DNA of 64,000 nt from an uncultured Eubacteriales bacterium (GTDB lineage Bacteria; Bacillota; Clostridia; Peptostreptococcales; Anaerovoracaceae). Under the pieces are notes generated by a model, which searched no databases, had not been told where the DNA came from, and was given only the letters and a program-made list of their open reading frames with translations. The position numbers and the translations under genes are program-made. Shown here piece after piece: positions 42,153 to 53,075 of the stretch. The DNA is taken from assembly GCA_900315895.1 (NCBI GenBank), contig ONAY01000001.1, forward strand, positions 1 through 64,000. The letters run 5' to 3'. Every line of letters starts with the position of its first letter. The stretch's first letter is position 1.

Positions 42153-42299
42153 ATGGTTCTGCATGAGATGATGGATGATTTTCATGAAGAGGGATTATTT
42201 ATGGAGCTGGCAGATGCTAAAATATGTCAGGGTATCATGCTTAAGGCAATTTTGGATGGTTTCATGAATCGAAAAGCGACAATGAAAAAAGCAGTTTAG
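42153..42299 (+). CDS. Small hypothetical protein (48 residues)
   Basis: The strong site GAGGAGGTG precedes ATG 42153. The product is helical and Met-rich (HEMMDDFHEEGLFMELADAK) and ends 17 bp before the next ATPase gene, so it may be co-transcribed with it. No family is recognised. Confidence 0.45.
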   Translation: MVLHEMMDDFHEEGLFMELADAKICQGIMLKAILDGFMNRKATMKKAV

Positions 42300-42316
42300 T
42301 ATGAGGGTGGATCCTA

Positions 42317-43711
42317 ATGTTTATTTCTAAGATTGAGATATCGAATTACCGTTTATTTGATGCAGGCTCTGTTTTTTCAATAGCTGAGTTTAATATTCCT
42401 GATGGAGATACGCCGGGCTCAGGCATCAATGTGTTTGTTGGAGAAAATAGCTCAGGGAAAACGACTCTGCTCGATGCTATAGCGCTCACTTTATTAGAAT
42501 ACAAAAGTGATAGTTTTTCCATTGATGATGTAAATGATCCTCAGCAGGAGACAATTATCAATGTCTATTCTGAAGAAGCATTTTCTGTAAAAGGAACCAT
42601 GCCCAAAAATGAATTCAATGCGCTTGGATTTACATTTAAAGCCCATATACGTTCGAGAAGCACTGGCACATATCTATCTTCAATTATTGTATCAGATCAG
42701 CTGTTTATAAAAGAAAACCCTGAGAAGCCTGCTGATGGAAGCCCAGATTTGCGTGTGAATGTGAACAATCCATTCTCAGGAAAGCGCTTTAATGAAAATG
42801 ATATCCTGTTCCTGGATAGGAGTCGGTACAATCAAACCAAGTCAGGGACTTTTAGTCAGACCCGATTTGATAGAATGCTTGAGGACTTAGATTATCAGTA
42901 TATTAAGGGGATGAATTCCGTACCAGATATTAATACTGCTGTAAGTGAGCAGGTCCATAGGGCATCTGTTTTTTCAGCTCCGCTTAGCTCAACTGTTTCT
43001 GAATTTAAAGATATTACAGGGATTCCAGTCACACTTGACTTTGTTGATAATTATCGGCCATTTAAAGAAGCTCTATTCGTTCAGCGAAAAAGCAATAATC
43101 AACAGATCCGATTAAGTAATATGGGCTCAGGATATGAGATGCTCTTTGCTTTGATCTATGCATATAATATGGCGTGCCAGAGCAACAAGCAGTTGATTAT
43201 CTTGATTGATGAGCCAGAACTACATATGCACCCGTCGTTACAACGCAAACTGGTTGACTACCTACTGAAAATATCAGCTACAGCACAGATATTTTTATCC
43301 ACGCATTCTGCTCTCTTAATAAAACAATTATCTGGAGTGAATGTTGCGAAAATCATGGTACTTCAGCGGCAGGATAAGCCTGTGGAAATGGCAGAAAGAA
43401 AGCTCCCTTATATTTCTGCAAATGAAACAAACTATTTGGCATTCGGATTGGCCACAGAGGAGTATCATAACGAATTATATGAGCACTTAAAGAGTTTACA
43501 TGGCGAGGAATTGGATTATAAGAAATTTGACTATCAGTATTTTATTGCAGAAAAGGGAGAAGTAAAAGACCGCCCATGGAAAGGGCACCCAAACGAGGTA
43601 AGTATCAATACCCATGTTCGGAATCAGATCCATCATTCCGCAGATAATGGGTTCCCCTCAGAAGAAGATTTAAGGTTATCCATCGAAAAAATGAGAAGCT
43701 ATATTTCATGA
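42317..43711 (+). CDS. AAA/OLD-like defence ATPase
   Basis: 464 residues. An SMC-like ATPase with FVGENSSGKTTLLDAI (Walker A, about residues 40-55), a signature-like LSNMGSGYEMLFAL, Walker B LIILIDEPELHMHPSLQ and an H-loop LSTHSALL. Instead of a TOPRIM nuclease, the C-terminus carries a short domain with THVRNQIHHSADN and SIEKMRSYI, a motif seen in other stand-alone defence ATPases. It lacks an obvious effector partner, unless that is the 48-residue gene or the broken AbiEii gene. Confidence 0.75.
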   Translation: MFISKIEISNYRLFDAGSVFSIAEFNIPDGDTPGSGINVFVGENSSGKTTLLDAIALTLLEYKSDSFSIDDVNDPQQETIINVYSEEAFSVKGTMPKNEFNALGFTFKAHIRSRSTGTYLSSIIVSDQLFIKENPEKPADGSPDLRVNVNNPFSGKRFNENDILFLDRSRYNQTKSGTFSQTRFDRMLEDLDYQYIKGMNSVPDINTAVSEQVHRASVFSAPLSSTVSEFKDITGIPVTLDFVDNYRPFKEALFVQRKSNNQQIRLSNMGSGYEMLFALIYAYNMACQSNKQLIILIDEPELHMHPSLQRKLVDYLLKISATAQIFLSTHSALLIKQLSGVNVAKIMVLQRQDKPVEMAERKLPYISANETNYLAFGLATEEYHNELYEHLKSLHGEELDYKKFDYQYFIAEKGEVKDRPWKGHPNEVSINTHVRNQIHHSADNGFPSEEDLRLSIEKMRSYIS

Positions 43712-43763
43712 TTTATTCTGAACGCTTTTCCGTAAGCAATATTCTGGAAATGGAGTGCTGGGA

Positions 43764-43868
43764 ATGTCTAATATAGCTAAAACATCAGATTCAGAGCGTG
43801 AGATATTGTTCAGAAATACAGCAATGAAAGCCGGAATAAATGCAGCTGTTACAGGGAAAGGCTTTTGA
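43764..43868 (+). pseudogene. N-terminal remnant of an AbiEii-type nucleotidyltransferase toxin
   Basis: A 34-codon frame from ATG 43764 with GGAGTG upstream. The segment SEREILFRNTAMKAGINAAV parallels the start of AbiEii toxins (lf-NTA--lg--p-ivEKDfw) and stops where the EKDFW motif should be. No AbiEi antitoxin gene is present. It is a decayed toxin fragment left of the terminator at 43910. Confidence 0.55.
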
Positions 43869-43909
43869 ATCAGCATAACCGCACTAATAATTAGAATGGA
43901 ATGATAGTT

Positions 43910-43940
43910 AAGGCCAGGGCAAACAGCAAACCCTGGCCTT
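43910..43940 (+). terminator. Intrinsic terminator-like hairpin
   Basis: A perfect 10-bp stem (43910-43919 with 43931-43940) with an 11-nt loop and only a weak T-run. It closes the rlo/ATPase block. Confidence 0.65.
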
Positions 43941-44234
43941 ATATGTTATAAAGAAAAAAAGATTCGAAAGTTAATTTTGGCCTGGGCACATTCGAGCTAA
44001 TTATAATATTTGAGAGAAAACATCAGTAAAAAATAAAAATTGCCGGTGTTTACATTGATGCTGCGCGAGTATGTAAGTTTATTATGATTAAGACAATAGT
44101 TGAAGGCACTCTAGTGAAAACAGAACTTTTAAACAACTTTATAATAACTCATAATTTTGTATGGGGGAGCCGCGAAGAATAAAATCATGTGTTATTATGT
44201 CTCCAATAAAGTAAAAAGAAAGGAGGCGTTTCAA
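43941..44234. other. A+T-rich intergenic stretch
   Basis: 294 bp with no credible gene, repeat or clear promoter; the sequence is A+T-rich and contains only the ribosome binding site of the next small gene at its right end. Confidence 0.5.
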
Positions 44235-44444
44235 ATGCGCATTCATTTTCGTTTAGCGGAGACCATAAGAGGTCGAGCTGTTACCGAAGAAGAAGCACTG
44301 GCACTTGACTATTTCTTTTGCCAGGGCGAGTTAGATGTTCCTGACGATATTGAAGAAACAGTTGCCCGGTTTATGGCCTTTGAAGATTTAGAAAATCGAT
44401 TTGGAATACTTAACCACATTGACTACAATATACAGTTTTTTTAA
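44235..44444 (+). CDS. Small acidic hypothetical protein (69 residues)
   Basis: ATG 44235 is preceded by AAAGGAGGCG; the frame opens earlier, at 44157, without a site. The product is acidic and helical (EEEALALDYFFCQGELDVPDDIEETVARFMAFEDLENRFG), with no membrane segment. It is flanked by terminators and stands before the restriction operon. No family is recognised. Size and charge would suit an antirestriction or regulatory protein, but that is a guess. Confidence 0.55.
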   Translation: MRIHFRLAETIRGRAVTEEEALALDYFFCQGELDVPDDIEETVARFMAFEDLENRFGILNHIDYNIQFF

Positions 44445-44453
44445 GACCAAAAG

Positions 44454-44483
44454 AGAAGGCAAATATATTCCACCTTCTTTTTG
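44454..44483 (+). terminator. Weak terminator
   Basis: AGAAGG (44454-44459) can pair with CCTTCT (44473-44478), followed by five Ts. It resembles the stronger terminator at 26386-26414. Confidence 0.45.
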
Positions 44484-44676
44484 ATGGAAATCGCATGCTA
44501 AACAAATACCAATCGAATAGTGAGTAATTCTAGGCAAAGGGTTGAATTAGCTAATAGCTGCTCGGATTTAATGATTCTTTTGATATGATAATAACGCCAA
44601 TGGCATGATGCGCCAGGGATGTCTTCCTGAAACAGGCACAATGTTACCTTTTATAATAAAGGGAGAACCGTTTTGA
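44484..44676. other. Intergenic region before hsdR
   Basis: About 190 bp without a credible frame. No repeat is evident; the hsdR promoter lies at its right edge. Confidence 0.5.
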
Positions 44677-44705
44677 TTGATAGTCTCTGCCTGTTATGGT
44701 ATAAT
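44677..44705 (+). promoter_or_regulatory. Promoter of the type I restriction-modification operon
   Basis: TTGATA (44677-44682), exactly 17 bp, TATAAT (44700-44705); the hsdR start is 50 bp downstream. Confidence 0.8.
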
Positions 44706-44754
44706 TATCTTGGTTTAGTATGCACTTTTTTATGAAGGAAATGGTATTTTAAAC

Positions 44755-47508
44755 ATGACTCCGGAAGAGAAAGCAAGAGTAAAAATCGATAAGCAACTTC
44801 GTAGCGCAGGCTGGGATATAGTATCAAGAAATGAATATATCCCTGGGGCTACATCAGCCGTGAAAGAAGGTCTGATGCAGGGCAATACGGAGAGCGATTA
44901 TCTTTTATTCATTGATAATAAGGCTATAGCAGTAATTGAAGCTAAGAAAGAAGAGAATCCTTTGGGTGATGATGTCAAGGCACAGGCAGAAGGCTATGCT
45001 GTGACACCTCAATCCTGGTATGGATTGTATTATAAGAATCTGATTCCTTTGGTTTACCTTGCCAATGGAAAGAAGATATATTTCAAGAATATGCTCTCTT
45101 CGGATGGCGATTATGTGGAATTGAACAGCATGCATTCTCCTAAGAAGATGCTTCAGCTGATCGGCAAATCATCTGAATACGGTGCACTTCCGCTTCTTGA
45201 AAAACATGGCCTTCGTGATTGCCAGTTTAATGCAGAAGTGGCTTTTGAAAAGTCATTGAAGGATGGTAAGAAGAAAGCACTCGCTATTCTTGCCACCGGC
45301 AGCGGCAAAACATACCTTGCATGCCTGGCGAGCTACAGACTGCTTAACTATACCTCTGCCAAAAGGATACTTTTTCTTGTAGACAGGAACAACCTGGCAA
45401 GGCAGACGGAAGCTGAGTTCAGTCGTTTTGACCGTACTGAAGGCCAGATCGAAATGAGTTCTCTGTATCAGATCAACAGACTTCGCAAGAAGAGCGATAT
45501 CAAGGGTGATATCGTAATATCTACAATACAGAAACTCTTCGCGGTCATGACGGGACAGACCATCATGCCTGATGATGAGGATGCTGAAGACGAAAAAAAT
45601 ACCAGGGATGAAGATAAGGATACAAAGGATATCATAACTCTCGGCGATGATATCAAGCTTCCTCCTGACTATTTTGATCTCATAATAGTCGACGAATGCC
45701 ACAGATCCATTTACGGAAAGTGGAAAGCAGTTCTCGATTACTTCTCAGGAGCTACAGTACTGGGCCTTACTGCAACTCCTACGCCTGAAGCATACAGCTT
45801 CTTCAACAACAATATTATAGAGAAATATACATATGAAGATTCCGTAGTTGACGGTGTCAACGTTCCTTCGCGTGTATATAGGATCGATACGGAGGTAACT
45901 GAGCACGGCGGAGTCATAAAAGAAGGCACACGTATTACGGAAACCACCAAGCGTACAGGGGAAATGACCGGCATGGTAGCCGAGGAAAGAGTTGATTATG
46001 ATATGTATCAGCTTGACCGCTCAGTTATCAATAAAGATCAGATCCGCAAGGTGCTTAGAGCATACAAGAAATCCATATATGATGATCTCTTTCCGGAAAG
46101 AGACAGAAAGTGGGAATATGTTCCTAAGACACTGATATTTGCAAAAGATGATAATCATGCATCTGAAATTGTAGATAAGGTTAAGGAAGTATTTGCTGAT
46201 GAATTTGATGGCGGCAAAGTTCCTGATAATTTTGTGCAGAAGATAACTTATTCCGCTGGTGATTCTAATGCCCTCATCCGTGACTTCCGTACAGAGAAAG
46301 ATTTTAGAATCGCTGTTACAGTCACACTTGTAGCTACAGGCACTGACGTAAGACCTCTGGAAGTAGTAATGTTCATGAGAGACGTTCATTCTGATGTGCT
46401 GTATACACAGATGAAGGGCAGAGGCTGCCGTGTGATCAGCGACGATAAGCTTAGAGAAGTAACACCCAATGCGGACACCAAAGAGTGCTTCTATATCGTT
46501 GATGCTGTAGGAGTTACAGAGCATGAGAAAGACATGCCGGGGCCTTTGGTCAATCCCGGACCGAAGAAAAGAGTGCTTTCGTTAGAGCATCTTCTGGAGC
46601 ATCTGGCTCATAATGAAGTGAGTGATGAAAATCTGTGGCTCCTTAAGGACTACTGTGCTTCCATCAACAGGAGATATGAATACAGCCAGCTCTTCGGAAG
46701 ACATCTGGACTATTTCATCTCGACATTTGGCTTCGCTCCGAGAACCATAGCCGGTAATATCACAAGTGCATTTGAGAATCATACTATACCACCGTACGCA
46801 AGTCCTTCAGGAGACAATGCTCAACGTATGGCTTTGATATATGATCTCATAAGCAATATTGATGCGAGAAACAAACTTCTGGAAATGCAGAAGGGCTATG
46901 TGGTAAGCACGGAAGAAGACCCGGATGAACTGATATATGCAGGCTTCTCGAAAGAGACAGCGAAGACATATATCGAGAACTTCGAGAAATATATCAATGA
47001 TAACAAGGACAGTATAGAAGCGCTGAGAATCATATATAATTCTGAAGATATCGTAATAACACATACGATGTTGGTGGAACTTCGCGACAGACTGTTAGCC
47101 GAAAGCAGACAGTATGGTGTATATCAGATCTGGAAGAACTATAAGCTTCTCGACAGAGACGGAAGTGTGGATGAACTCAATGTGAGATCAAACTTTAATG
47201 CTCTTACGAATCTTATCCAGATCGTGAGGTTTGCATATAAGAAAAACCAGAAACTGACGAGTCTTCTTAATGGCTATGCCAGCAGGTTCAGTCTGTATTG
47301 CGGACAGGCACAGCGTGTACTGACCAAGGATCAGCAGGAGATAATGAAGCAGATCGCAGAATACATCATAAACGATGGCGCGATATCCATTATGGAACTG
47401 AACGAAGCAGATACGGAACTTTGGAAAAAGGGCGTTATGAGTCTGGGCAAGGACTCCCTGGAAGAAGAGATGCAGAGATTAGCAAGATTTATATTAAAGG
47501 TGGCATAA
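44755..47508 (+). CDS. hsdR: Type I restriction enzyme, restriction/translocation subunit HsdR
   Basis: 917 residues. An N-terminal nuclease domain with the D...ExK core (SDYLLFIDNKAIAVIEAKK, about residues 47-66). Then the motor: Walker A LATGSGKTYLA (about 179-189), motif II IIVDECHRS, motif III GLTATPTPEA, and motif VI-like QMKGRGCRV in the second RecA lobe. It cleaves unmodified DNA after ATP-driven translocation, acting with HsdM and HsdS. The hsdM ATG follows the stop directly. The shorter length and R-M-S gene order suit an EcoR124/type I C-like or related group. Confidence 0.93.
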   Translation: MTPEEKARVKIDKQLRSAGWDIVSRNEYIPGATSAVKEGLMQGNTESDYLLFIDNKAIAVIEAKKEENPLGDDVKAQAEGYAVTPQSWYGLYYKNLIPLVYLANGKKIYFKNMLSSDGDYVELNSMHSPKKMLQLIGKSSEYGALPLLEKHGLRDCQFNAEVAFEKSLKDGKKKALAILATGSGKTYLACLASYRLLNYTSAKRILFLVDRNNLARQTEAEFSRFDRTEGQIEMSSLYQINRLRKKSDIKGDIVISTIQKLFAVMTGQTIMPDDEDAEDEKNTRDEDKDTKDIITLGDDIKLPPDYFDLIIVDECHRSIYGKWKAVLDYFSGATVLGLTATPTPEAYSFFNNNIIEKYTYEDSVVDGVNVPSRVYRIDTEVTEHGGVIKEGTRITETTKRTGEMTGMVAEERVDYDMYQLDRSVINKDQIRKVLRAYKKSIYDDLFPERDRKWEYVPKTLIFAKDDNHASEIVDKVKEVFADEFDGGKVPDNFVQKITYSAGDSNALIRDFRTEKDFRIAVTVTLVATGTDVRPLEVVMFMRDVHSDVLYTQMKGRGCRVISDDKLREVTPNADTKECFYIVDAVGVTEHEKDMPGPLVNPGPKKRVLSLEHLLEHLAHNEVSDENLWLLKDYCASINRRYEYSQLFGRHLDYFISTFGFAPRTIAGNITSAFENHTIPPYASPSGDNAQRMALIYDLISNIDARNKLLEMQKGYVVSTEEDPDELIYAGFSKETAKTYIENFEKYINDNKDSIEALRIIYNSEDIVITHTMLVELRDRLLAESRQYGVYQIWKNYKLLDRDGSVDELNVRSNFNALTNLIQIVRFAYKKNQKLTSLLNGYASRFSLYCGQAQRVLTKDQQEIMKQIAEYIINDGAISIMELNEADTELWKKGVMSLGKDSLEEEMQRLARFILKVA

Positions 47509-50375
<2,867 letters not shown>

Positions 50376-50403
50376 ATACAAATATATTTTGAGAGGTAGA
50401 GTA

Positions 50404-51240
50404 ATGAGAAGATCTTTTGCACAAGTGCTAAAAGAAGGAAATATTAGTATTAGAAGGGAGTATGATAAGCTATTCGCTTTACTACATGAACCCTTATTCT
50501 CAAATAGTGATATATCACTATTTGATGTAATAAGTAAAAACATTACTCGTTTGCCTTTTAGGGGGACTTGTTTAAGTCTGGAAGAATTTGATGAAAAATA
50601 TGGTTTTAATTTTGTTAAAAAACCTGAACATGTCGATGTCGATTATCTTATTGCATTTTGTGAGTATATGTACAATCTAGTAACTGGATTGAATAATGCT
50701 ACGATATTTAGCTGGGACGGAGTTGAAAGGAGTATCAATTATTCTAATTATCTTTCTCAGATTAATGCAGTAATTGAAGAGCTGGGGTATGTTCAAGCCA
50801 TGGATGGCTTTATATATATTTTTGTGGAAAAGTCACCTGCTGCCATTGCGGTTTCTGAAAGTGATACTATTCCAGATGAATTATCTTTTAGAGTTTTAGA
50901 ATACAACCATCAAAAGCTTAGAGGAGATCTTGAACAGAAAAAACAAATAATTTTACAAATTGCTTCAATAATTGAAGCTAAAGAAAAGAGTTTATTGAAA
51001 ATAGCACCTGGTTTAAAAGACAATCTAAGTTTTGCGCTTAATAACTTAAACCTGAGACATAATAATGTTGATAAAGAGGGAAAGAATTATAGGAAGCAAA
51101 TAGATGAGATGGACAGAAACGAGTTGGAAAAATTGTATGATTACACATATCAAATGTGTTTATTAGCTATAATGGAACTCGATTATAAAGATAATAAAGA
51201 GGTAATTGAATCTTTAAAAAGGAATATTTCAAACAACTAA
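50404..51240 (+). CDS. Unrecognised protein inside the restriction locus
   Basis: 278 residues from ATG 50404 (GAGAGGTAGAG upstream; an in-frame start at 50389 is less likely). Soluble. The N-terminal half is mixed; the C-terminal 110 residues form helices with FRVLEYNHQKLRGDLEQKKQIILQIA and LNLRHNNVD, ending in EKLYDYTYQMCLLAIMELD. The RHNN turn between long helices is reminiscent of HEPN-like bundles, but I cannot assign it. Its place between hsdS and the Fic gene, with the same low G+C, suggests a defence or anti-restriction accessory role. Confidence 0.6.
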   Translation: MRRSFAQVLKEGNISIRREYDKLFALLHEPLFSNSDISLFDVISKNITRLPFRGTCLSLEEFDEKYGFNFVKKPEHVDVDYLIAFCEYMYNLVTGLNNATIFSWDGVERSINYSNYLSQINAVIEELGYVQAMDGFIYIFVEKSPAAIAVSESDTIPDELSFRVLEYNHQKLRGDLEQKKQIILQIASIIEAKEKSLLKIAPGLKDNLSFALNNLNLRHNNVDKEGKNYRKQIDEMDRNELEKLYDYTYQMCLLAIMELDYKDNKEVIESLKRNISNN

Positions 51241-51290
51241 TAGATTCGATTTGTTATTCTAATAAATATTATACATAATAGGTGAACTAC

Positions 51291-52364
51291 ATGCCTAAAG
51301 ACTTAAATTGGAAATATGATCTGGAAGAATACATTCGCCAGGGTGAACCGGGCAAGGCTGAGAAGAGCGCTGCCTGGCAGACTGCTATAGGACTTCAGGA
51401 TGTAGATGGTCTGAAGACTTCAGACTATCTTATAGAAACTGCCAAGGATCATATTGAGGGTAAAATCGACATAGCACAGGCGAAGGATCGTATTCATAGT
51501 TACTATGAAGAACGTAAGGACCGTGCTGATATAGAAGCTTCTACCAAGGAGGCTGATATTGTCGCGGCCAGAATTACGGAGATCCTGTCTGAGAAGACTT
51601 TTCAGTTCTCTCCGGCGGAGCTTCAGTCTATTCACAAAAGACTGTTCACTGGCGTATTCAGCCATGCTGGTGAATTCAGGACTTACAATATAACCAAGAA
51701 GGAATGGATACTGAATGGAGACACTGTTACATATTCTGCATATGACAGTATCAAGGACACTCTGGATTATGACTTTGCCCAGGAAAAGAAGTTTTCATAT
51801 GAAGGATTATCTGCTGAGGAGGCTATAAAGCATATCTCTGGTTTTACTTCCGGAATATGGCAGATCCATCCTTTCGGGGAGGGGAATACCAGAACGACAG
51901 CTGTATTCATTCTGAAGTATCTGAGGACTTTTGGATTCACATTCTCCAACGATGCTTTTGCGGAGAATTCCTGGTACTTCAGGAATGCTCTTGTAAGATC
52001 CAACTACAACGATTTCGGCAAGAGCATTACAGCAACGAACAAGTATCTGGATGCATTCTTTGAAAACCTGATCCTTGGCGCAGACCACGAACTGAAGAAC
52101 AGATATATGCATGTTGAGTACGATTCTTCCCAAAGTGACAAAGATGATATTTCAAAGTGCCAAAATGTCACTTTGAAAATAACGATGGAAGAAGCTGCAT
52201 TATTAATGCATATTAAAGATGACCCTAATATTACACAAGCCGACTTGGCAGAAAAGATGGGCAAGTCTAAAAGAACCATTATCAGGAGGATGTCTGATCT
52301 TCAAGCTAAGGGGTTAATACAGCGTGAAAACGGCAAGCGTAACGGTAAATGGGTTATATTATAA
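51291..52364 (+). CDS. Fic-domain protein with C-terminal winged helix
   Basis: 357 residues from ATG 51291, preceded by AGGTGA. The Fic core (about 115-230) has the complete motif HPFGEGNTR at residues 193-201, so AMP or other nucleotide transfer is expected. The flap region precedes it (LNGDTVTYSAYDSI). The usual class II (S/T)xxxE(G/N) inhibitory helix is not obvious. The C-terminal 65 residues form a winged helix (ITQADLAEKMGKSKRTIIRRMSDLQAKGLI), implying DNA binding or autoregulation. It closes the restriction operon. Confidence 0.88.
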   Translation: MPKDLNWKYDLEEYIRQGEPGKAEKSAAWQTAIGLQDVDGLKTSDYLIETAKDHIEGKIDIAQAKDRIHSYYEERKDRADIEASTKEADIVAARITEILSEKTFQFSPAELQSIHKRLFTGVFSHAGEFRTYNITKKEWILNGDTVTYSAYDSIKDTLDYDFAQEKKFSYEGLSAEEAIKHISGFTSGIWQIHPFGEGNTRTTAVFILKYLRTFGFTFSNDAFAENSWYFRNALVRSNYNDFGKSITATNKYLDAFFENLILGADHELKNRYMHVEYDSSQSDKDDISKCQNVTLKITMEEAALLMHIKDDPNITQADLAEKMGKSKRTIIRRMSDLQAKGLIQRENGKRNGKWVIL

Positions 52365-52403
52365 CAGTTGTAATTGAGCATAGAAGATATATTTGGCATA
52401 AAG

Positions 52404-52423
52404 GCAGCATCGATGCTGCTTTT
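52404..52423 (+). terminator. Terminator after the Fic gene
   Basis: GCAGCAT (52404-52410) pairs with ATGCTGC (52413-52419) and is followed by TTTT. Confidence 0.7.
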
Positions 52424-52530
52424 ATTATAAAAATAATTACGAACATATGTTTACTTTTTGAAACCGCTGTGTTATAATAAGACAACATGAGAGTGCTGGG
52501 ATCCAGCACAATAATCGAGAGAGTTAACAG

Positions 52531-52795
52531 AGACTTTTCGTAGACTTTTCAGAGACTTTTCGGAGACAATTTGTAGACTTTTTCGGTACTGACAAGAGAC
52601 TTTCAGCATGGTATGATGTACATGCTGGGAGATAGCGACCCAAGTGCTGCTGGAAATGTCATACTTTCTGGGAATTTTCAGAAAAAGAGAAAAAACAGAG
52701 AATTTTTGGAGAGAAAAGTGATAGGAAAATAGAGAATTTTCGTACAGTGACAAGAGAGTTTCAAGGGTGTACAATGTACATGCTGGGAGATAGCA
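52531..52795. repeat. Iteron-like region: two arrays, each followed by a shared 47-bp module
   Basis: AGAC(T/A)(T/A)TT-type sites start at 52531, 52542, 52553, 52564, 52575 and 52597, i.e. on an 11-bp register with one gap. A second array is built on AGAGAATTTT-like sites (52698, 52711, 52732, 52754). Each array runs into a closely related 47-bp module (52590-52636 and 52749-52795) that ends in GTACATGCTGGGAGATAGC. No frame fits the region. It looks like a replication origin or a multi-site regulatory region. Confidence 0.75.
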
Positions 52796-52825
52796 GCAAA
52801 AATAACTGAATAATATGGAGCATAT

Positions 52826-52857
52826 AAGCCTCACATCCAAATGGGTGTGGGGCTTTT
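52826..52857 (+). terminator. Strong terminator
   Basis: A 13-bp stem (52826-52838 with 52843-52855, one G-U pair), 4-nt loop and TTTT. It separates the iteron region from the repA-like gene leader. Confidence 0.8.
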
Positions 52858-52959
52858 ATTATGCCCAAATTTGCGCGCATCTGCCAGACACCACAGAAAG
52901 GAGCATGGCAGATGCGTGTACGATTCTATATCCCGCGTAAGCGAGGTCCTCCATTGTAG

Positions 52960-53040
52960 TAGTGCAATGACGATCATGACGATGATGACGATCAAAACTC
53001 ACTAGTGCAAATTCATCGTCACGACCGTCATCACCGTCAC
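52960..53040. repeat. Inverted arrays of 9-bp iterons before the RepA-like gene
   Basis: Three 9-bp units of ATGACGAT(C/G) run from 52967 to 52993. Three 9-bp units of the opposite orientation (consensus CACCGTCAC) run from 53014 to 53040. A 20-bp centre lies between them. TAGTGCAA occurs at 52960 and again at 53003. A short frame encoding 15 basic residues (about 52912-52959) precedes the array; I do not call it. The arrangement is typical of sites for an initiator or autoregulator. Confidence 0.75.
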
Positions 53041-53075
53041 AACAAAAAATTATTACAAAAGTGGAGGAAATAAAT

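Noticed and set aside
40164..43711. A Septu, Gabija or retron system at the two ATPases
   Set aside because: There is no HNH, helicase or reverse transcriptase partner. RloB-type TOPRIM follows only the first ATPase, so an AbiL/RloAB call is the most that the sequence supports.
52531..52795. CRISPR array at the A+T-rich iterons
   Set aside because: The 11-bp period leaves no room for spacers and no cas genes are present. An iteron or operator array fits better.
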